Of a stretch of 64,000 nt of DNA, positions 1 through 10,200 are shown piece after piece. Source of the DNA: Microbacterium lacus (GTDB taxonomy: Bacteria > Actinomycetota > Actinomycetes > Actinomycetales > Microbacteriaceae); the NCBI RefSeq assembly GCF_039531105.1, contig NZ_BAAAPK010000001.1, positions 2,356,001-2,420,000 on the forward strand. The letters are read 5' to 3'. The position numbers were made by a program, and so were the translations under genes. Position 1 is the first letter of the stretch, and every line of letters begins with the position of its first letter. The notes beneath the pieces were generated by a model, which saw nothing but the letters and a program-made list of their open reading frames with translations, searched no databases and was not told the DNA's origin.

Positions 1-521
1 ACTTCTCCCCCGCGTCCGATGTTGTCCAGGACGACGACCGTTCCCGGGCGCCCGAGGCGTGCCGCCCAGTCGAGGTAGATCGTGTTCGATTCCTTGTCCG
101 CGTCGATGAAGACGAGATCGAACGGCTCGGCGCCCACGAGGGAGGGCAGCACGTCCGCGGCGCGGCCGATCCGGATCTCGACACGGTCGGAGACACCCGC
201 CCTCTCGAGGTTCGTCCGGGCGACGACGGCGTTGCGCTCTTCGGCCTCGACCGTGACGACCCGGCCGTCCGCGCCGACCGCGCGGGCCATCCAGATCGTC
301 GAGTACGCGCCGAGCGTGCCGATCTCGAGCACCCGCTGGGCACCCGAGATGCGCACGAGCAGATTCAGGAGTTTCCCGGACACCGGAGCCACCTCGATCG
401 CCGGCAGTCCCGCCTCCTGCTGCGAGTGGACCGCGTCATCCAGCACGGGGTCGTGGCCGACGAGCGTGTCGGTCAGATAAGCGTCCACGCGACGCCAGGA
501 CTCGGGTGTGGGGTCGGCCAT
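1..521 (-). CDS. AdoMet-dependent O-methyltransferase, family 3 (C-terminus cut by window edge)
   Basis: The first 173 residues of a small-molecule O-methyltransferase of the COG4122 / catechol-O-methyltransferase type. Visible: a helical N-terminus; the AdoMet glycine loop VLEIGTLGAYST; the acidic end of the next strand, VVTVEAEE; FDLVFIDADKE, whose Asp residues bind the divalent metal in this family; and VVVLDNIGRGGEV, whose Asp-Asn also contributes to the metal site. The ATG at 521 gives a normal family N-terminus (MADPTPESW). The gene continues beyond base 1. It lies downstream of hisS on the same strand, separated by 146 bp containing a hairpin, so it is probably transcribed separately. 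The methyl acceptor cannot be inferred. Confidence 0.9.
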   Translation of the reverse strand, partial: MADPTPESWRRVDAYLTDTLVGHDPVLDDAVHSQQEAGLPAIEVAPVSGKLLNLLVRISGAQRVLEIGTLGAYSTIWMARAVGADGRVVTVEAEERNAVVARTNLERAGVSDRVEIRIGRAADVLPSLVGAEPFDLVFIDADKESNTIYLDWAARLGRPGTVVVLDNIGRGGE

Positions 522-590
522 GCGGCCAGCCAACCCGCCCCCCGTGCCCCCGTCAACCCCGCACCTCCCCGAGCACGATGGCGGCACCAA

Positions 591-629
591 CCTGCGATGG
601 CCACACAGGTTTCGTAGGGCCATCGCAGG
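591..629 (-). terminator. Hairpin between hisS and the methyltransferase
   Basis: A perfect 12-bp inverted repeat (CCTGCGATGGCC / GGCCATCGCAGG) with a 15-nt loop, 39 nt beyond the hisS stop codon. Position suggests transcription termination for the nhaA-mazG-hisS operon. There is only a weak T-rich tail on the minus strand (TTGGTG), so it could instead be a processing or stability hairpin. Confidence 0.5.
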
Positions 630-667
630 GAAGTGCAGCCGACACGAAGAAAGCGGCGGACGGGGCG

Positions 668-1945
668 TCAGCCGAGGGGCTTGACCTCGAGATCTGACGC
701 GTCGGCGCCGACCAGACCGAAGGCGGTGTACCCGTCGTTCGCGGCGCGCTCGAGCAGGGCCTTGAGGTTCTTCGTGCGCTGCTCGAGCCGCACGCGGGAG
801 CCTTCGGCCACGAGACGGGACTTGAGCGTCAGCAGCGCGCCGAGATCGGCATCCCGATCATGCACGAGGACGACCGCGGGGGCGGCCGACGCGGTCTGCT
901 CGCCGACGAGGTCCACGATCCGCTCGAATCCGATCGAGAACCCGACCGCCGGGACGTCCTGCCCGAGGAAGCGCCCGATCATGCCGTCGTACCGGCCTCC
1001 GCCGCCGAGCGAGTAGTCCACCGAGGGGTGGGCGAGCTCCATGATCGTGCCGGTGTAGTACCCCATGCCGCGCACGAGGAACGGGTCGAAGACGAGCGGC
1101 ACGTCCCGCTCGGCGCGCGAGGCGGCGACCGCATCGCCGATGGCGGCGAGATCCTCGACGGGCCGATCCGGGATGCCGTCCGGCAGCGCGCGGCGGATGT
1201 GCGCGGACCCGAACGGGATGTGCTCGCGCGTCTGCGGACGCTCCAGGAACGCCCCCAGCGCACGGACGGCCGCAGGATCCGCGCCGCGTCCGGTGAGCTC
1301 GGCGATCACGCCGGAGGGTCCGACCTTGTCGAGCTTGTCGATCGTGATGAGCACCCCCGGACGCTCATCGGGCGCGAAGCCGAAGCCTTCGAGCATCGCA
1401 TCGAGGATCCGCCGATCATTGATCCGGATGCTGCCGCCGGTGAGCCCGAGCGCGTCCAGCGTGTCCAGCGTCGCGACGGCGAGCTCCGCTTCGGCACGCC
1501 CCGAGGCGTCGCCGATGATGTCGATGTCGCACTGGACGAACTGCCGGTACCGCCCCTTCTGCGGACGCTCGGCGCGCCACACGGGCGCGATCTGGATCGA
1601 CCGGAAGACCGAGGGCAGCTGACCCCGGTTCGTGGCGTAGAAGCGGGCGAGCGGAACGGTGAGGTCGTAGCGCAGTCCGAGATCGGTGAGCGCGGACGGA
1701 TCCTCGGCTGCCGCGCGGATCGCCTCGGCATCCAGCCCGCGCTTGAGCACGTTGTACGCGAGCTTCTCGTTGTCGCCGCCGATGCCGGCGTGCAGACGCG
1801 CGTACTCCTCCATGACCGGCGTCTCGATCTCATCGAATCCGTGCGCGCGGTAGCGCTCGCGGATGACGGCGAGCACGCGCTCGCGCCGGGCCTTGTCTGC
1901 GGGAAGGAAGTCGCGCATGCCGCGCGGCGGGGTCACTGATGCCAC
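668..1945 (-). CDS. hisS: Histidyl-tRNA synthetase
   Basis: Class II aminoacyl-tRNA synthetase charging tRNA-His, 425 residues, the usual bacterial length. Visible: the N-terminal TPPRGMRDFLP signature; motif 1 region around IETPVMEEYARL; motif 2 with RYDLTVPLARF and FRSIQIAPVWRAERPQKGR; the histidine-binding LVRGMGYYTGTIMEL; motif 3 GGGGRYDGMIG followed by VPAVGFSIGFERI; and a C-terminal anticodon-binding domain (AVVLVHDRDAD onward). The start is a GTG at 1945, four bases after the mazG stop, so it is the third gene of an nhaA-mazG-hisS operon and probably uses translational coupling. Confidence 0.97.
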   Translation of the reverse strand: MASVTPPRGMRDFLPADKARRERVLAVIRERYRAHGFDEIETPVMEEYARLHAGIGGDNEKLAYNVLKRGLDAEAIRAAAEDPSALTDLGLRYDLTVPLARFYATNRGQLPSVFRSIQIAPVWRAERPQKGRYRQFVQCDIDIIGDASGRAEAELAVATLDTLDALGLTGGSIRINDRRILDAMLEGFGFAPDERPGVLITIDKLDKVGPSGVIAELTGRGADPAAVRALGAFLERPQTREHIPFGSAHIRRALPDGIPDRPVEDLAAIGDAVAASRAERDVPLVFDPFLVRGMGYYTGTIMELAHPSVDYSLGGGGRYDGMIGRFLGQDVPAVGFSIGFERIVDLVGEQTASAAPAVVLVHDRDADLGALLTLKSRLVAEGSRVRLEQRTKNLKALLERAANDGYTAFGLVGADASDLEVKPLG

Positions 1946-1949
1946 CGGA

Positions 1950-2603
1950 CTAGTCTCTCAGTCCGGCCTCCGCCTCCCGAATCCCCATCGAGAGCCCACG
2001 CAGACGTTCCCGGAGCGCCCGCTCGGCATCCCACCCGTTCTCGCGGGCGAGCGCGACGAGCCCGAGGAGCGCCTCCCCGAGCTCCGCCTCCGACGACGGC
2101 GCGTCGACCGGGGCGGCACCGAGCCCGAGGGGCGCCCCCTTGCCGAGCATCTTCTGCGCGAGGGCGAGCGAGGGCATGCGCTCGGAGACCCCGTCCAGCA
2201 CGCTCGTGCGTGTGCTCTTCTCCACCGCCTTCGCCGCGTTCCACAGCACGAGCACCTGCTCGGGGGTCTCCGCGACCTCGCCCGCGAAGACATGCGGATG
2301 CCGCCGCACCATCTTCTCGGTCAGGCCACGGGCGACCTCGTCGATGTCGAACGGCTCGACAGGATCGCGGGAGGCGATCTCGGCGTGGAACAGCACCTGC
2401 CACAGCAGATCGCCGAGTTCTTCGCGCAGGTCCGCGCGCGACCCCTCCTCGACCGCGTCGACCAGCTCCGCGCTCTCCTCCACCAGATACGGCACGAGGT
2501 CGCGGTGCGTGATCTGCCGGGTCCACACGCAGCGGTCCCGTACGAGACGCATCGTCTCGGCCGCCTGACGGAGCGGGTCCTGCTGAGGCTGCGTGTCGGT
2601 CAT
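1950..2603 (-). CDS. mazG: MazG-family nucleotide pyrophosphohydrolase
   Basis: A 217-residue all-alpha NTP pyrophosphohydrolase that hydrolyses (d)NTPs to monophosphates, cleaning nucleotide pools and, in mycobacteria, removing oxidised dCTP. The metal-binding pattern EESAELVDAVEEG...ELGDLLWQVLFHAE (about residues 44-75) matches the EExxE-n-ExxD MazG signature. The ATG at 2603 overlaps the nhaA stop as ATGA. An open frame extends further upstream but runs through nhaA in another frame and is not used. Its C-terminus is shorter than the two-domain E. coli MazG, as is common in actinobacteria. Confidence 0.93.
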   Translation of the reverse strand: MTDTQPQQDPLRQAAETMRLVRDRCVWTRQITHRDLVPYLVEESAELVDAVEEGSRADLREELGDLLWQVLFHAEIASRDPVEPFDIDEVARGLTEKMVRRHPHVFAGEVAETPEQVLVLWNAAKAVEKSTRTSVLDGVSERMPSLALAQKMLGKGAPLGLGAAPVDAPSSEAELGEALLGLVALARENGWDAERALRERLRGLSMGIREAEAGLRD

Positions 2604-3793
2604 GCCAGCTGCCCTCCGTCCGCGCCCGTCGCCATCGCCGGTGCCGGCTCCGCCGATCCGCGCCGGCGGTGGTGGCGAGCGCGCTGGGCGACGAGGATCC
2701 CGGCGGCGATGAGCGAGATCGCCGAGCCGCCGAGCACACCGAGGGTCGCCTCGTCGCGCAGCAGCGGATCGGAGGCGAACGCGAGCTCCGAGAGCAGGAG
2801 CGATACCGTGAAGCCGATGCCCCCGAGCGCCCCCGCCGCCACGAGGTCGGCGAAGGAGAGGTGCGGCGTCGCGCCGCGGTTGCCGATGCGCAACGAGATC
2901 CATCCGAAGACAGAGATGCCGATCACCTTGCCGACCGGGAGCGCGATCAGCACGCCCCAGAAGGCGGGCGCGAGCTGCGACGGCGAAACCGCCGGGATCA
3001 CGACGAGAGCGGCCGAGAACGCGAACAGGGGCAAGACGAGTCCGTTCACCCACGGCTCGAGCGCGTGCCGGACCCGCATCGCCGGGTGCTGCGCCATCGC
3101 GAGGCCCAGCGCGACGCCGGCGATCGTGGCGTGGACGCCCGACTCGTACACGAACACCCACGTCGCGATCCCGAGCACGACCAGGACGACGGCGATCGGC
3201 ACGCGCGCGCGGGTGTCGAGCTGACGGCTCAGGATGCCGAACAGCACGACGGCGACGGCGGCGAGGCCCAGCATGACGAGATTCACGTCCGCGGTGAACA
3301 GCACCGCGATGAAGACGATCCCGACGATGTCGTCCAGGATCGCGAGGGCCAGCAGGAAGATCCGGATGCCGGACGGCAGGCCCTTGCCGAACACGGCGAG
3401 AACCCCCAGTGCGAACGCGATGTCGGTCGCGGTCGGGATCGGCCACCCGCGCGCGGAGTCGGTGCCCGCCGAGACGATCAGGAAGATCACGATCGGGACG
3501 ATCACGCCGCCCGCCGCGGCGATCGCCGGCTGCATCGCCTTGCGCGCCGAATTGAGCTCGCCGTTCGTGAGCTCGAACTGCAGTTCGACGGCGACCATGA
3601 AGAAGAACACGGCCAGCAGACCGTCCTGGACCCAGTGGCCGATCGACATCTCGAAGACGCCGGGGATGCCGATGTAGGTGTCCTTCACCGCGAGCGCAGC
3701 GGGGCCTGCGGCCGTGTTGGCGACGATCAGGGCGAGGATCGCGGCGGCGAGGAGGATGATCGCCGGAAAGCGGGCAGAACGCAACAGGGACAC
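2600..3793 (-). CDS. nhaA: Na+/H+ antiporter NhaA
   Basis: Membrane antiporter that exports Na+ in exchange for protons. About 397 residues with 11-12 hydrophobic segments. Landmarks: GLLAVFFFMVAVELQFEL in an early helix, RGWPIPTATDIAFALGVLA, and LALAILDDIVGIVFIAVLF, which holds the adjacent aspartates that bind Na+/H+ in NhaA. I start at GTG 3793 (VSLLRSARFPAII), with AAAGGA ten bases upstream; longer in-frame extensions lack membrane character. A TAGACT -10 hexamer lies at 3870-3875 on the minus strand, giving a leader of about 70 nt. First gene of the nhaA-mazG-hisS operon, with a 4-bp overlap with mazG. Confidence 0.95.
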   Translation of the reverse strand: MSLLRSARFPAIILLAAAILALIVANTAAGPAALAVKDTYIGIPGVFEMSIGHWVQDGLLAVFFFMVAVELQFELTNGELNSARKAMQPAIAAAGGVIVPIVIFLIVSAGTDSARGWPIPTATDIAFALGVLAVFGKGLPSGIRIFLLALAILDDIVGIVFIAVLFTADVNLVMLGLAAVAVVLFGILSRQLDTRARVPIAVVLVVLGIATWVFVYESGVHATIAGVALGLAMAQHPAMRVRHALEPWVNGLVLPLFAFSAALVVIPAVSPSQLAPAFWGVLIALPVGKVIGISVFGWISLRIGNRGATPHLSFADLVAAGALGGIGFTVSLLLSELAFASDPLLRDEATLGVLGGSAISLIAAGILVAQRARHHRRRGSAEPAPAMATGADGGQLA

Positions 3794-3869
3794 AGGGGTC
3801 CTTTCGTGGGAGGAGGCGGCAGGCGCACGCGCACCGCCGCCGACCAGACTTCCCGGCACACCGCTGCCC

Positions 3870-3875
3870 AGTCTA
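3870..3875 (-). promoter_or_regulatory. -10 hexamer of the nhaA operon
   Basis: TAGACT read on the minus strand, within the 12-nt context GGTAGACTGGGC that recurs exactly upstream of rplY (13167-13180 region). The start site would be about 3863, roughly 70 nt before the nhaA GTG. No clear -35 is visible. Confidence 0.5.
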
Positions 3876-3937
3876 CCGACGTGCACACCGGCGCCCCTGC
3901 CGATGTCACACGTGACGAGCAGGAAACACAACCGCAC

Positions 3938-3943
3938 TACCGT
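3938..3943 (+). promoter_or_regulatory. Leaderless -10 hexamer of ppc
   Basis: TACCGT ends 7 nt before the ppc ATG at 3951, so transcription would begin at or next to the start codon. No Shine-Dalgarno sequence stands at proper spacing before that ATG, consistent with leaderless translation. Confidence 0.55.
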
Positions 3944-3950
3944 TGTCCGC

Positions 3951-6623
3951 ATGCGTGAGTTCACCCAGACCGAAGCGATCGACCTCGTAGGCCGGTTCGA
4001 GGCCGGGCAGGAGATCCCGGAGCGGATGCGCGCCGACGTGCGTCTGCTCGGCTCTCTCTTGGGCCGTGTCCTGCGCGAGAGCGGCACCCCCGGTCTCTAC
4101 GAAGACGTCGAGCGGCTGCGGCTCGCGACGATCCACGCGTACACCGACGAGACGCCCGAGGCCTTCGAGAACGCGGCGTCGATCGCGGACTCCTTCACGA
4201 TCGAGCGCGCCGACGAGGTCGCCCGGGCCTTCACGGCCTACTTCCACCTGGTGAACCTCGCCGAGGAGCACCAGCGCGTGCGCGTCCTCCGCGAGCGCGA
4301 CGGACGCCCGGACCGCGAGAACGCCACGGATTCCGTCGCCGCCGCGTTCGTCACACTCGCGGCCGAGGTCGGCGACGAGACCGCGCTGCAACGTCTGCAG
4401 GCGCTGCGCTTCCACCCCGTCTTCACCGCGCACCCCACGGAGGCGCGCCGGCGGGCGATCTCCACCAGCATCCGCCGCCTCGCGGCGTTCCTCGAGGAGC
4501 ACGACGCGTCGCTGCGCAACGGTGCAGACCAGCGCCGGGCCGAGCGCCGCATGCTGGAGGAGATCGACACGCTCTGGCGCACCGCGCCGCTGCGCCCGGA
4601 GAAGCCGTCGCCGACGGACGAGGTCCGCGCGGTCATGGCGGTGTTCGACGAGACGCTGTACACCGCCATCCCCCACGTCTACCGGCGCGTCGACGACGCA
4701 CTCCAGGGCCCTGCTGCGGGCGGACGCGCGCCCGTCGTGCGCCCGTTCGTGCGCGTGGGCTCGTGGGTCGGCGGGGACCGCGACGGCAACCCGTTCGTCA
4801 CGGCGTCCGTCACCCGAAAGGCCGCGGCGATCGCGAGCGAGCACGTCCTGCTGGGCTTGGAGCGCACGGCGAACCGCATCGGGCGCGGACTCACGCTCGA
4901 CGCCGCCAGCACGCCGCCGAGCGACGCGCTGCTCGCGCTCTGGCAGCGCCTGAAGGGCGCCGACGAGGACGCCGCGACCGAGATCGCCAAGCGGTCGCCC
5001 AACGAGCCGCACCGCCGCATCCTGCTGCTGATCGCCCGCAAGATCGCCGCGACCCGCTCGCGTGACGCCGATCTGGCCTACGTCGACCCGGAGGAGCTCC
5101 TGGGCGACCTCCGCGTCGTGCAGGATTCCCTCGTGCAGGCGCGCGCCCCGCGTCAGGCCTACGGGCACCTGCAGCAGCTCATCTGGCAGGTCGAGACGTT
5201 CGGATTCCACCTCACGGAGCTGGAGGTGCGCCAGCACTCGGCGGTGCACCGCAAGGTCCTCGCCGAGCTCGAAGCCGGCGGTCCGCGCTCCGAGCAGGCC
5301 GAAGAGGTCCTCGACGTCTTCCGCGCGGTGTCGTTCCTGCAGAAGCGCTACGGGCCGCGCGCCGCCGGACGCTACATCGTCTCGTTCACGCAGTCGGCGG
5401 AAGACCTGGCCAACGTGCACCGCCTGGCCCGCTATGCCACCTCGGATGCCGACCGTCCGGTGCTCGATGTCATCCCGCTGTTCGAGACGTTCGCCGACCT
5501 GCAGGCCGCGCCCCGGATCCTGGCCGAGATCATCGACCACCCGGAGTTCGCGGCCCGGCTGGATGCGACCGGACGGCGCCTGGAGGTCATGCTCGGCTAC
5601 TCGGACTCCTCGAAGGACGTCGGTCCGGTCGCGGCGAACCTCGCACTCTACGTCGCGCAGGCCGCCATCGCGGCGTGGGCGCAGGAGAACCGCATCGAAC
5701 TCACGCTCTTCCACGGCCGCGGCGGAGCGCTCGGCCGCGGCGGCGGTCCCGCGAACTCCGCGGTCCTCGCGCAGCCGCCGCACTCGGTCGACGGGCGCTT
5801 CAAGCTCACCGAGCAGGGCGAGGTGATCTTCGCGCGCTACGGCGACCCGGCGATCGCGATGCGCCACATCGACCAGGTGGCCGCGGCCGTCCTGATGGCC
5901 TCCGCTCCGTCGATCGAGGAGCGCAACCGCAGCGCCGCCGCACGGTTCGCCGACGTCGCCGCGACGATGGACACGGCATCCCGCGCCCGCTTCTTCGACC
6001 TCGTCAAGGCTCCCGGCTTCGCGCCCTGGTTCGCACAGGTGACACCGATGGAGGAGGTCGGCCTGCTCGCCCTGGGATCGCGCCCGGCACGCCGCGGACT
6101 GTCGGTCGAGTCGCTGGAGGACCTGCGCGCGATCCCGTGGGTGTTCGCGTGGACCCAGGCCCGCATCAACCTCGCCGGCTGGTTCGGTCTCGGGTCGGCG
6201 CTGGAGGCCGTGGGCGACGAGGCCCTGCTGCGACAGGCCTATCGTGAATGGCCGCTGTTCCAGACGATGGTCGACAACGTCGCGATGAGCCTCGCCAAGG
6301 CGGATCACCGCATCGCCCGTCGCTACCTGGCTCTCGGTGATCGCGACGATCTCGCCGAACTCGTGATGTCGGAGATGGAGCTGACGCGGGCCTGGGTCGT
6401 GCGGGTGACCGCCGCGACAGATGTCCTGGAGAACAAGCCCGTCCTGCAGCGCGCGGTGAAGATGCGCAGCCCCTACGTCGACGCGCTGTCGTTGCTGCAG
6501 TTGCGGGCGCTGCGCCAGCTGCGGGCGGATGCCGCCGCCGGCGCCCCCGCCGACCCGGATCAGCAGCGGCTGCTGCTGCTATCCGTCAGCGGCGTCGCCG
6601 CGGGCCTGCAGAACACCGGCTGA
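3951..6623 (+). CDS. ppc: Phosphoenolpyruvate carboxylase
   Basis: Anaplerotic enzyme converting phosphoenolpyruvate and bicarbonate to oxaloacetate. 890 residues, normal for bacterial PEPC. Visible: the catalytic His motif FTAHPTEARRR (about residue 160), GGDRDGNPFVTA, LGYSDSSKDVG with its active-site Lys, and the glycine loop FHGRGGALGRGGGP. The C-terminus ends QNTG, as in this family. The upstream in-frame stretch back to 3678 overlaps nhaA and has no PEPC character, so ATG 3951 (MREFTQTEAIDLV) is chosen. It is divergent from nhaA and convergent with the hexapeptide gene, only 10 bp from its end. Confidence 0.97.
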   Translation: MREFTQTEAIDLVGRFEAGQEIPERMRADVRLLGSLLGRVLRESGTPGLYEDVERLRLATIHAYTDETPEAFENAASIADSFTIERADEVARAFTAYFHLVNLAEEHQRVRVLRERDGRPDRENATDSVAAAFVTLAAEVGDETALQRLQALRFHPVFTAHPTEARRRAISTSIRRLAAFLEEHDASLRNGADQRRAERRMLEEIDTLWRTAPLRPEKPSPTDEVRAVMAVFDETLYTAIPHVYRRVDDALQGPAAGGRAPVVRPFVRVGSWVGGDRDGNPFVTASVTRKAAAIASEHVLLGLERTANRIGRGLTLDAASTPPSDALLALWQRLKGADEDAATEIAKRSPNEPHRRILLLIARKIAATRSRDADLAYVDPEELLGDLRVVQDSLVQARAPRQAYGHLQQLIWQVETFGFHLTELEVRQHSAVHRKVLAELEAGGPRSEQAEEVLDVFRAVSFLQKRYGPRAAGRYIVSFTQSAEDLANVHRLARYATSDADRPVLDVIPLFETFADLQAAPRILAEIIDHPEFAARLDATGRRLEVMLGYSDSSKDVGPVAANLALYVAQAAIAAWAQENRIELTLFHGRGGALGRGGGPANSAVLAQPPHSVDGRFKLTEQGEVIFARYGDPAIAMRHIDQVAAAVLMASAPSIEERNRSAAARFADVAATMDTASRARFFDLVKAPGFAPWFAQVTPMEEVGLLALGSRPARRGLSVESLEDLRAIPWVFAWTQARINLAGWFGLGSALEAVGDEALLRQAYREWPLFQTMVDNVAMSLAKADHRIARRYLALGDRDDLAELVMSEMELTRAWVVRVTAATDVLENKPVLQRAVKMRSPYVDALSLLQLRALRQLRADAAAGAPADPDQQRLLLLSVSGVAAGLQNTG

Positions 6624-6633
6624 CCGGCCGCGC

Positions 6634-7233
6634 TCAGTCCAGCCGCACGTCGCGGTCGTGGCGGGCGAGGCTGCGACCGTACCGCTCGGTCAGCTGGACC
6701 ATCAGGTCGGGCGTCTCACGGTCCAGCCCGAAGACGTAGCCGGGAAAGTCGAGCTCCTTCTGCGCCGCCCAGATCTCCTCGTGGCGGTCGGCGGACAGAA
6801 GCTGCAGCGGATCGCCGACCGCGACCCACCCGATCGGCACGACGGTCTCTGCGGGCAGCACGGTGCGCAGATGAACGACGGCGTTGATGCGCACTTCGCA
6901 GCGGTCGCCGATCCGCGCGCCGTTGAACACGCGCGTGCCCGTCGCGAGGAACACCTCGTCGCCGATCGTCGCGCCCGACACGCTCGCCATCGGACCGACC
7001 AGCGTGTGTTCGCCGATGTGGACGGCGTTCGTCGCGCTGGCGCGGATGAGCGCGTTCTCCATCACGATCACATTCGTCGCGAGCGTGATCGGCCCGCCCT
7101 CGGCCGTGATGACGGCGCCGTGCAGGATCTGACAATCCGCGCCGATCGTCACGTCGCCGCTGATGACGGCGGTGGGCGCGATGACGGCATCCGGATGAAT
7201 ACGGGGTCGTGCCCCGATGTGCTCGAACTGCAC
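6634..7233 (-). CDS. Left-handed beta-helix (gamma-carbonic anhydrase-like) protein
   Basis: 199 residues dominated by hexapeptide repeats of the [LIV]-G-x4 type (for example IGADCQILHGAV, IGEHTLVGP, IGDEVFLATGTRV), which fold as a left-handed beta-helix. The sequence order, beginning PRIHPDAVIAPTAVISGDVTIG, is that of the gamma-carbonic anhydrase / YrdA-PaaY group. Several histidines are present, but I cannot assign the three zinc ligands with certainty, so catalysis is unproven. The GTG at 7233 (VQFEHIG) is preceded by GAGGAGG at ideal spacing, preferred over a longer upstream start. It follows mfd on the same strand, 57 bp away. Confidence 0.8.
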   Translation of the reverse strand: MQFEHIGARPRIHPDAVIAPTAVISGDVTIGADCQILHGAVITAEGGPITLATNVIVMENALIRASATNAVHIGEHTLVGPMASVSGATIGDEVFLATGTRVFNGARIGDRCEVRINAVVHLRTVLPAETVVPIGWVAVGDPLQLLSADRHEEIWAAQKELDFPGYVFGLDRETPDLMVQLTERYGRSLARHDRDVRLD

Positions 7234-7290
7234 CGCGCCTCCTCGCACCGCTGGATCTGCGAGTCAGCGTAGCGCGGGCGCCGCGGCGCG

Positions 7291-10200
7291 TCAGGAGGCG
7301 GCTTCAGTGCTCTTCTGCGGCCAGAGCTGGTCCAGCAGCTGCCCGACCCACGCGATGAGCTCGGCGTCGCCGACACGCTCCCCGCCCGCGGTCGGCAGCG
7401 GCACGACGAGGGCATCGCCGCCGGACAGGAGTTTCGCTTTCGGGTACAGGCGCTGGACGCGCACCTTCATCGAGTCCGGCAGGTTCGCCGGGGCGATGCG
7501 CAGGTTCGGACCCATCGCGACGACGTCCGCGAGCCCCGCTTGCGCCGCGCGACGCCTCAAGCGCGCCGCGGCGAGAAGTCCCTCCGCCTCTGCCGGCAAC
7601 TCGCCGTACCGGTCGCGGAGCTCTTCGACGACGAGGTCGATCGCGTCGTCCTTCGCGGTCGCGGATGCCGCGGCCGACAGCTTCTGGTACGCCTCCAGAC
7701 GCAGACGCTCGCTGTCGATGTACGACTCGGGGATGCGGGCCTGGACGGGCAGTTCGAGCCGAAGCTCGGTCGGCCCCTCGGTCTCCTCCCCGCGGAACGT
7801 GGCGACGGCCTCCCCGATCATCCGCAGGTACAGGTCGAAGCCGACGCCGGCGATGTGCCCGGCTTGTTCGGCGCCGAGGAGGTTTCCGGCGCCGCGCAGC
7901 TCGAGGTCCTTCAGGGCGACCTGCATCCCGCTGCCGAGGTCGTTGTTCACCGCGATCGTCTCGAGGCGGTCGGCGGCCGTTTCGGACAGCGGCTTGTTCT
8001 CGTCGTAGAGGAAGTACGCGTAGGCGCGCTCGCGGGCGCGCCCGACGCGGCCGCGCAGCTGATGCAGCTGCGACAGGCCGTACTTGTCGGCGCGGTCGAT
8101 GATGATCGTGTTCGCGTTCGCGATGTCCAGGCCCGTCTCCACGATCGTGGTGGAGACCAGCACATCGGCGCGACGCTCCCAGAAGTCGTCGACGACCTGC
8201 TCGAGCGCGTGCTCACCCATCTGCCCGTGCGCCACGGCGATACGGGCCTCGGGGACGAGCTCCGCGAGATGCGCCGCGACCCGCTGGATCGAGGACACGC
8301 GGTTGTGGACGTAGAAGATCTGCCCCTCGCGCAGCAGCTCTCGGCGGATCGCCGCCGCGATCTGCTTGTCGTTGCGGGCGCCGACGTACGTGAGGATCGG
8401 ATGCCGGTCCTCGGGCGGGGTCTGCAGCGTCGACATCTCGCGGATCCCGGTCACCGCCATCTCGAGCGTGCGCGGAATCGGCGTCGCACTCATGGCGAGG
8501 ATGTCGACGTTCGTCTTGAGCTTCTTCAGCTTGTCCTTGTGCTCGACGCCGAAGCGCTGCTCCTCGTCGATGATCAGCAGCCCGAGATCCTTGAAGATCA
8601 CGTTCTCCGTCAGGATCCGGTGCGTGCCGATCACCATGTCCACGGTGCCGTCCGTCAGACCCGCGAGGACATCGCGGACCTGCTTGTCGGTCTGGAAGCG
8701 CGAGAGCGCCCGCACCTGCACCGGGAACCCGGCGAAGCGCTCGGTGAACGTTTCGAGGTGCTGTTTGACCAGCAGCGTCGTCGGCACGAGCATCGCGACC
8801 TGCTTGCCGTCCTGGATCGCCTTGAACGCCGCGCGCACCGCCACTTCGGTCTTGCCGAACCCGACGTCGCCGGAGAGAAGGCGGTCCATCGGGATGGGCT
8901 TCTCCATGTCGGCCTTGATCTCGTCGATCGTCTGCAGCTGATCGGCGGTCTCGGCGAACGGGAAGGCTTCTTCGAGCTCGCGCTGCCACGGCGTGTCCGG
9001 TCCGAAGGCGTGTCCCTTCGCCGCCATCCGCGCCGAGTACAGCTTGACGAGCTCGACGGCGATGTCGCGGACGGCCTTGCGCGCCCGCCCCTTGGCCTGC
9101 GCCCAGTCGCTGCCGCCCATCTTCGACAGCGTCGGCTCTTCGCCGCCGACGTACTTCGACAGCAGGTCGAGCTGATCGGTCGGCACGAAGAGCTTGTCGC
9201 CCGGGTAGCCGCGCTTGGACGGCGCGTATTCGAGCACGAGGTACTCGCGCATGCTCTTGACGGGGTTGCGCCCGCCGCTGGAGACCTCACGCTGGGTGAG
9301 CTCGGCGAAGCGGCCGATGCCGTGGGTCGCGTGCACGACGAAGTCCCCCGCCTTCAGCTGCAGCGGGTCCACGACGTTCCGGCGGCGTGAGGCGAGCTTC
9401 TTCACCAGCCGCTGGTCGCCGCCGATCGTGCGCCCGTAGAACTCGGTCTCGGTGAGCACCGCGAGCTTCGCGTCGGCAGACTCGAAGCCGCGCTCCAGCT
9501 CGCATGCCACGACGTGGGCGACGCCGGGTTCGGGCGGGGTGAGCACCTCGTCGACGCGCCGTGCGGCGATCCCCCGCTCGGCCATGACGTCGCGCGCGCG
9601 TTCCACCAGGCCCGTCCCGGATGCCGCCACCACGACGCGCCAGCCCTGGGCCAGCAGTTCGCCGATGTGGGCCGTCGCACCGTCGACATTGCCCTGGAAG
9701 GACGGGACGGCGGTGCCCGGGACGCGCACCGTCGAACCCGCGGCGGCGTCGAGGAGCCCTTCGGCGGACGCGTCGGCCTCGCCGGAGTCGAACGCGCTCA
9801 GCGTCCACCAGGCGATCCCGCGTGCGGACGCGGCCTCGCGCAGTGCCGGGAGGCTCACGAAGTCGCCGGAGCCGATGTCGACGGGGCTCGCCGCGCCCGC
9901 GGTCGCGGCGTTCCATGCCGCCTCCAGGAACTCGCGGTTGGTCTCCAGCAAGGTGACCGCACGGGTGACGGCGCGCTCGGGGTCCACGAGCGCGATCGCC
10001 GAGGCTTCGGGAAGGTAGTCGACGACCGTGACGATCTCGTCCACGAGGGCCGGGATGAGGGACTCCATGCCCTCGGCGGGGATGCCCTCCGCCATCTTCT
10101 CGAGCATGCCGCGGATGCCGGGGAAATCGTCCTTCAGGGCGAGGGCGCGGGCCCGGACAGCGGGGGTGAGCAGCAGTTCCCGGCTGGCCGGGAGGTCGAC

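Noticed and set aside
3906..6308. An 800-codon open frame antisense to ppc
   Set aside because: Same GC artefact; the plus strand encodes an intact PEP carboxylase with all catalytic motifs.
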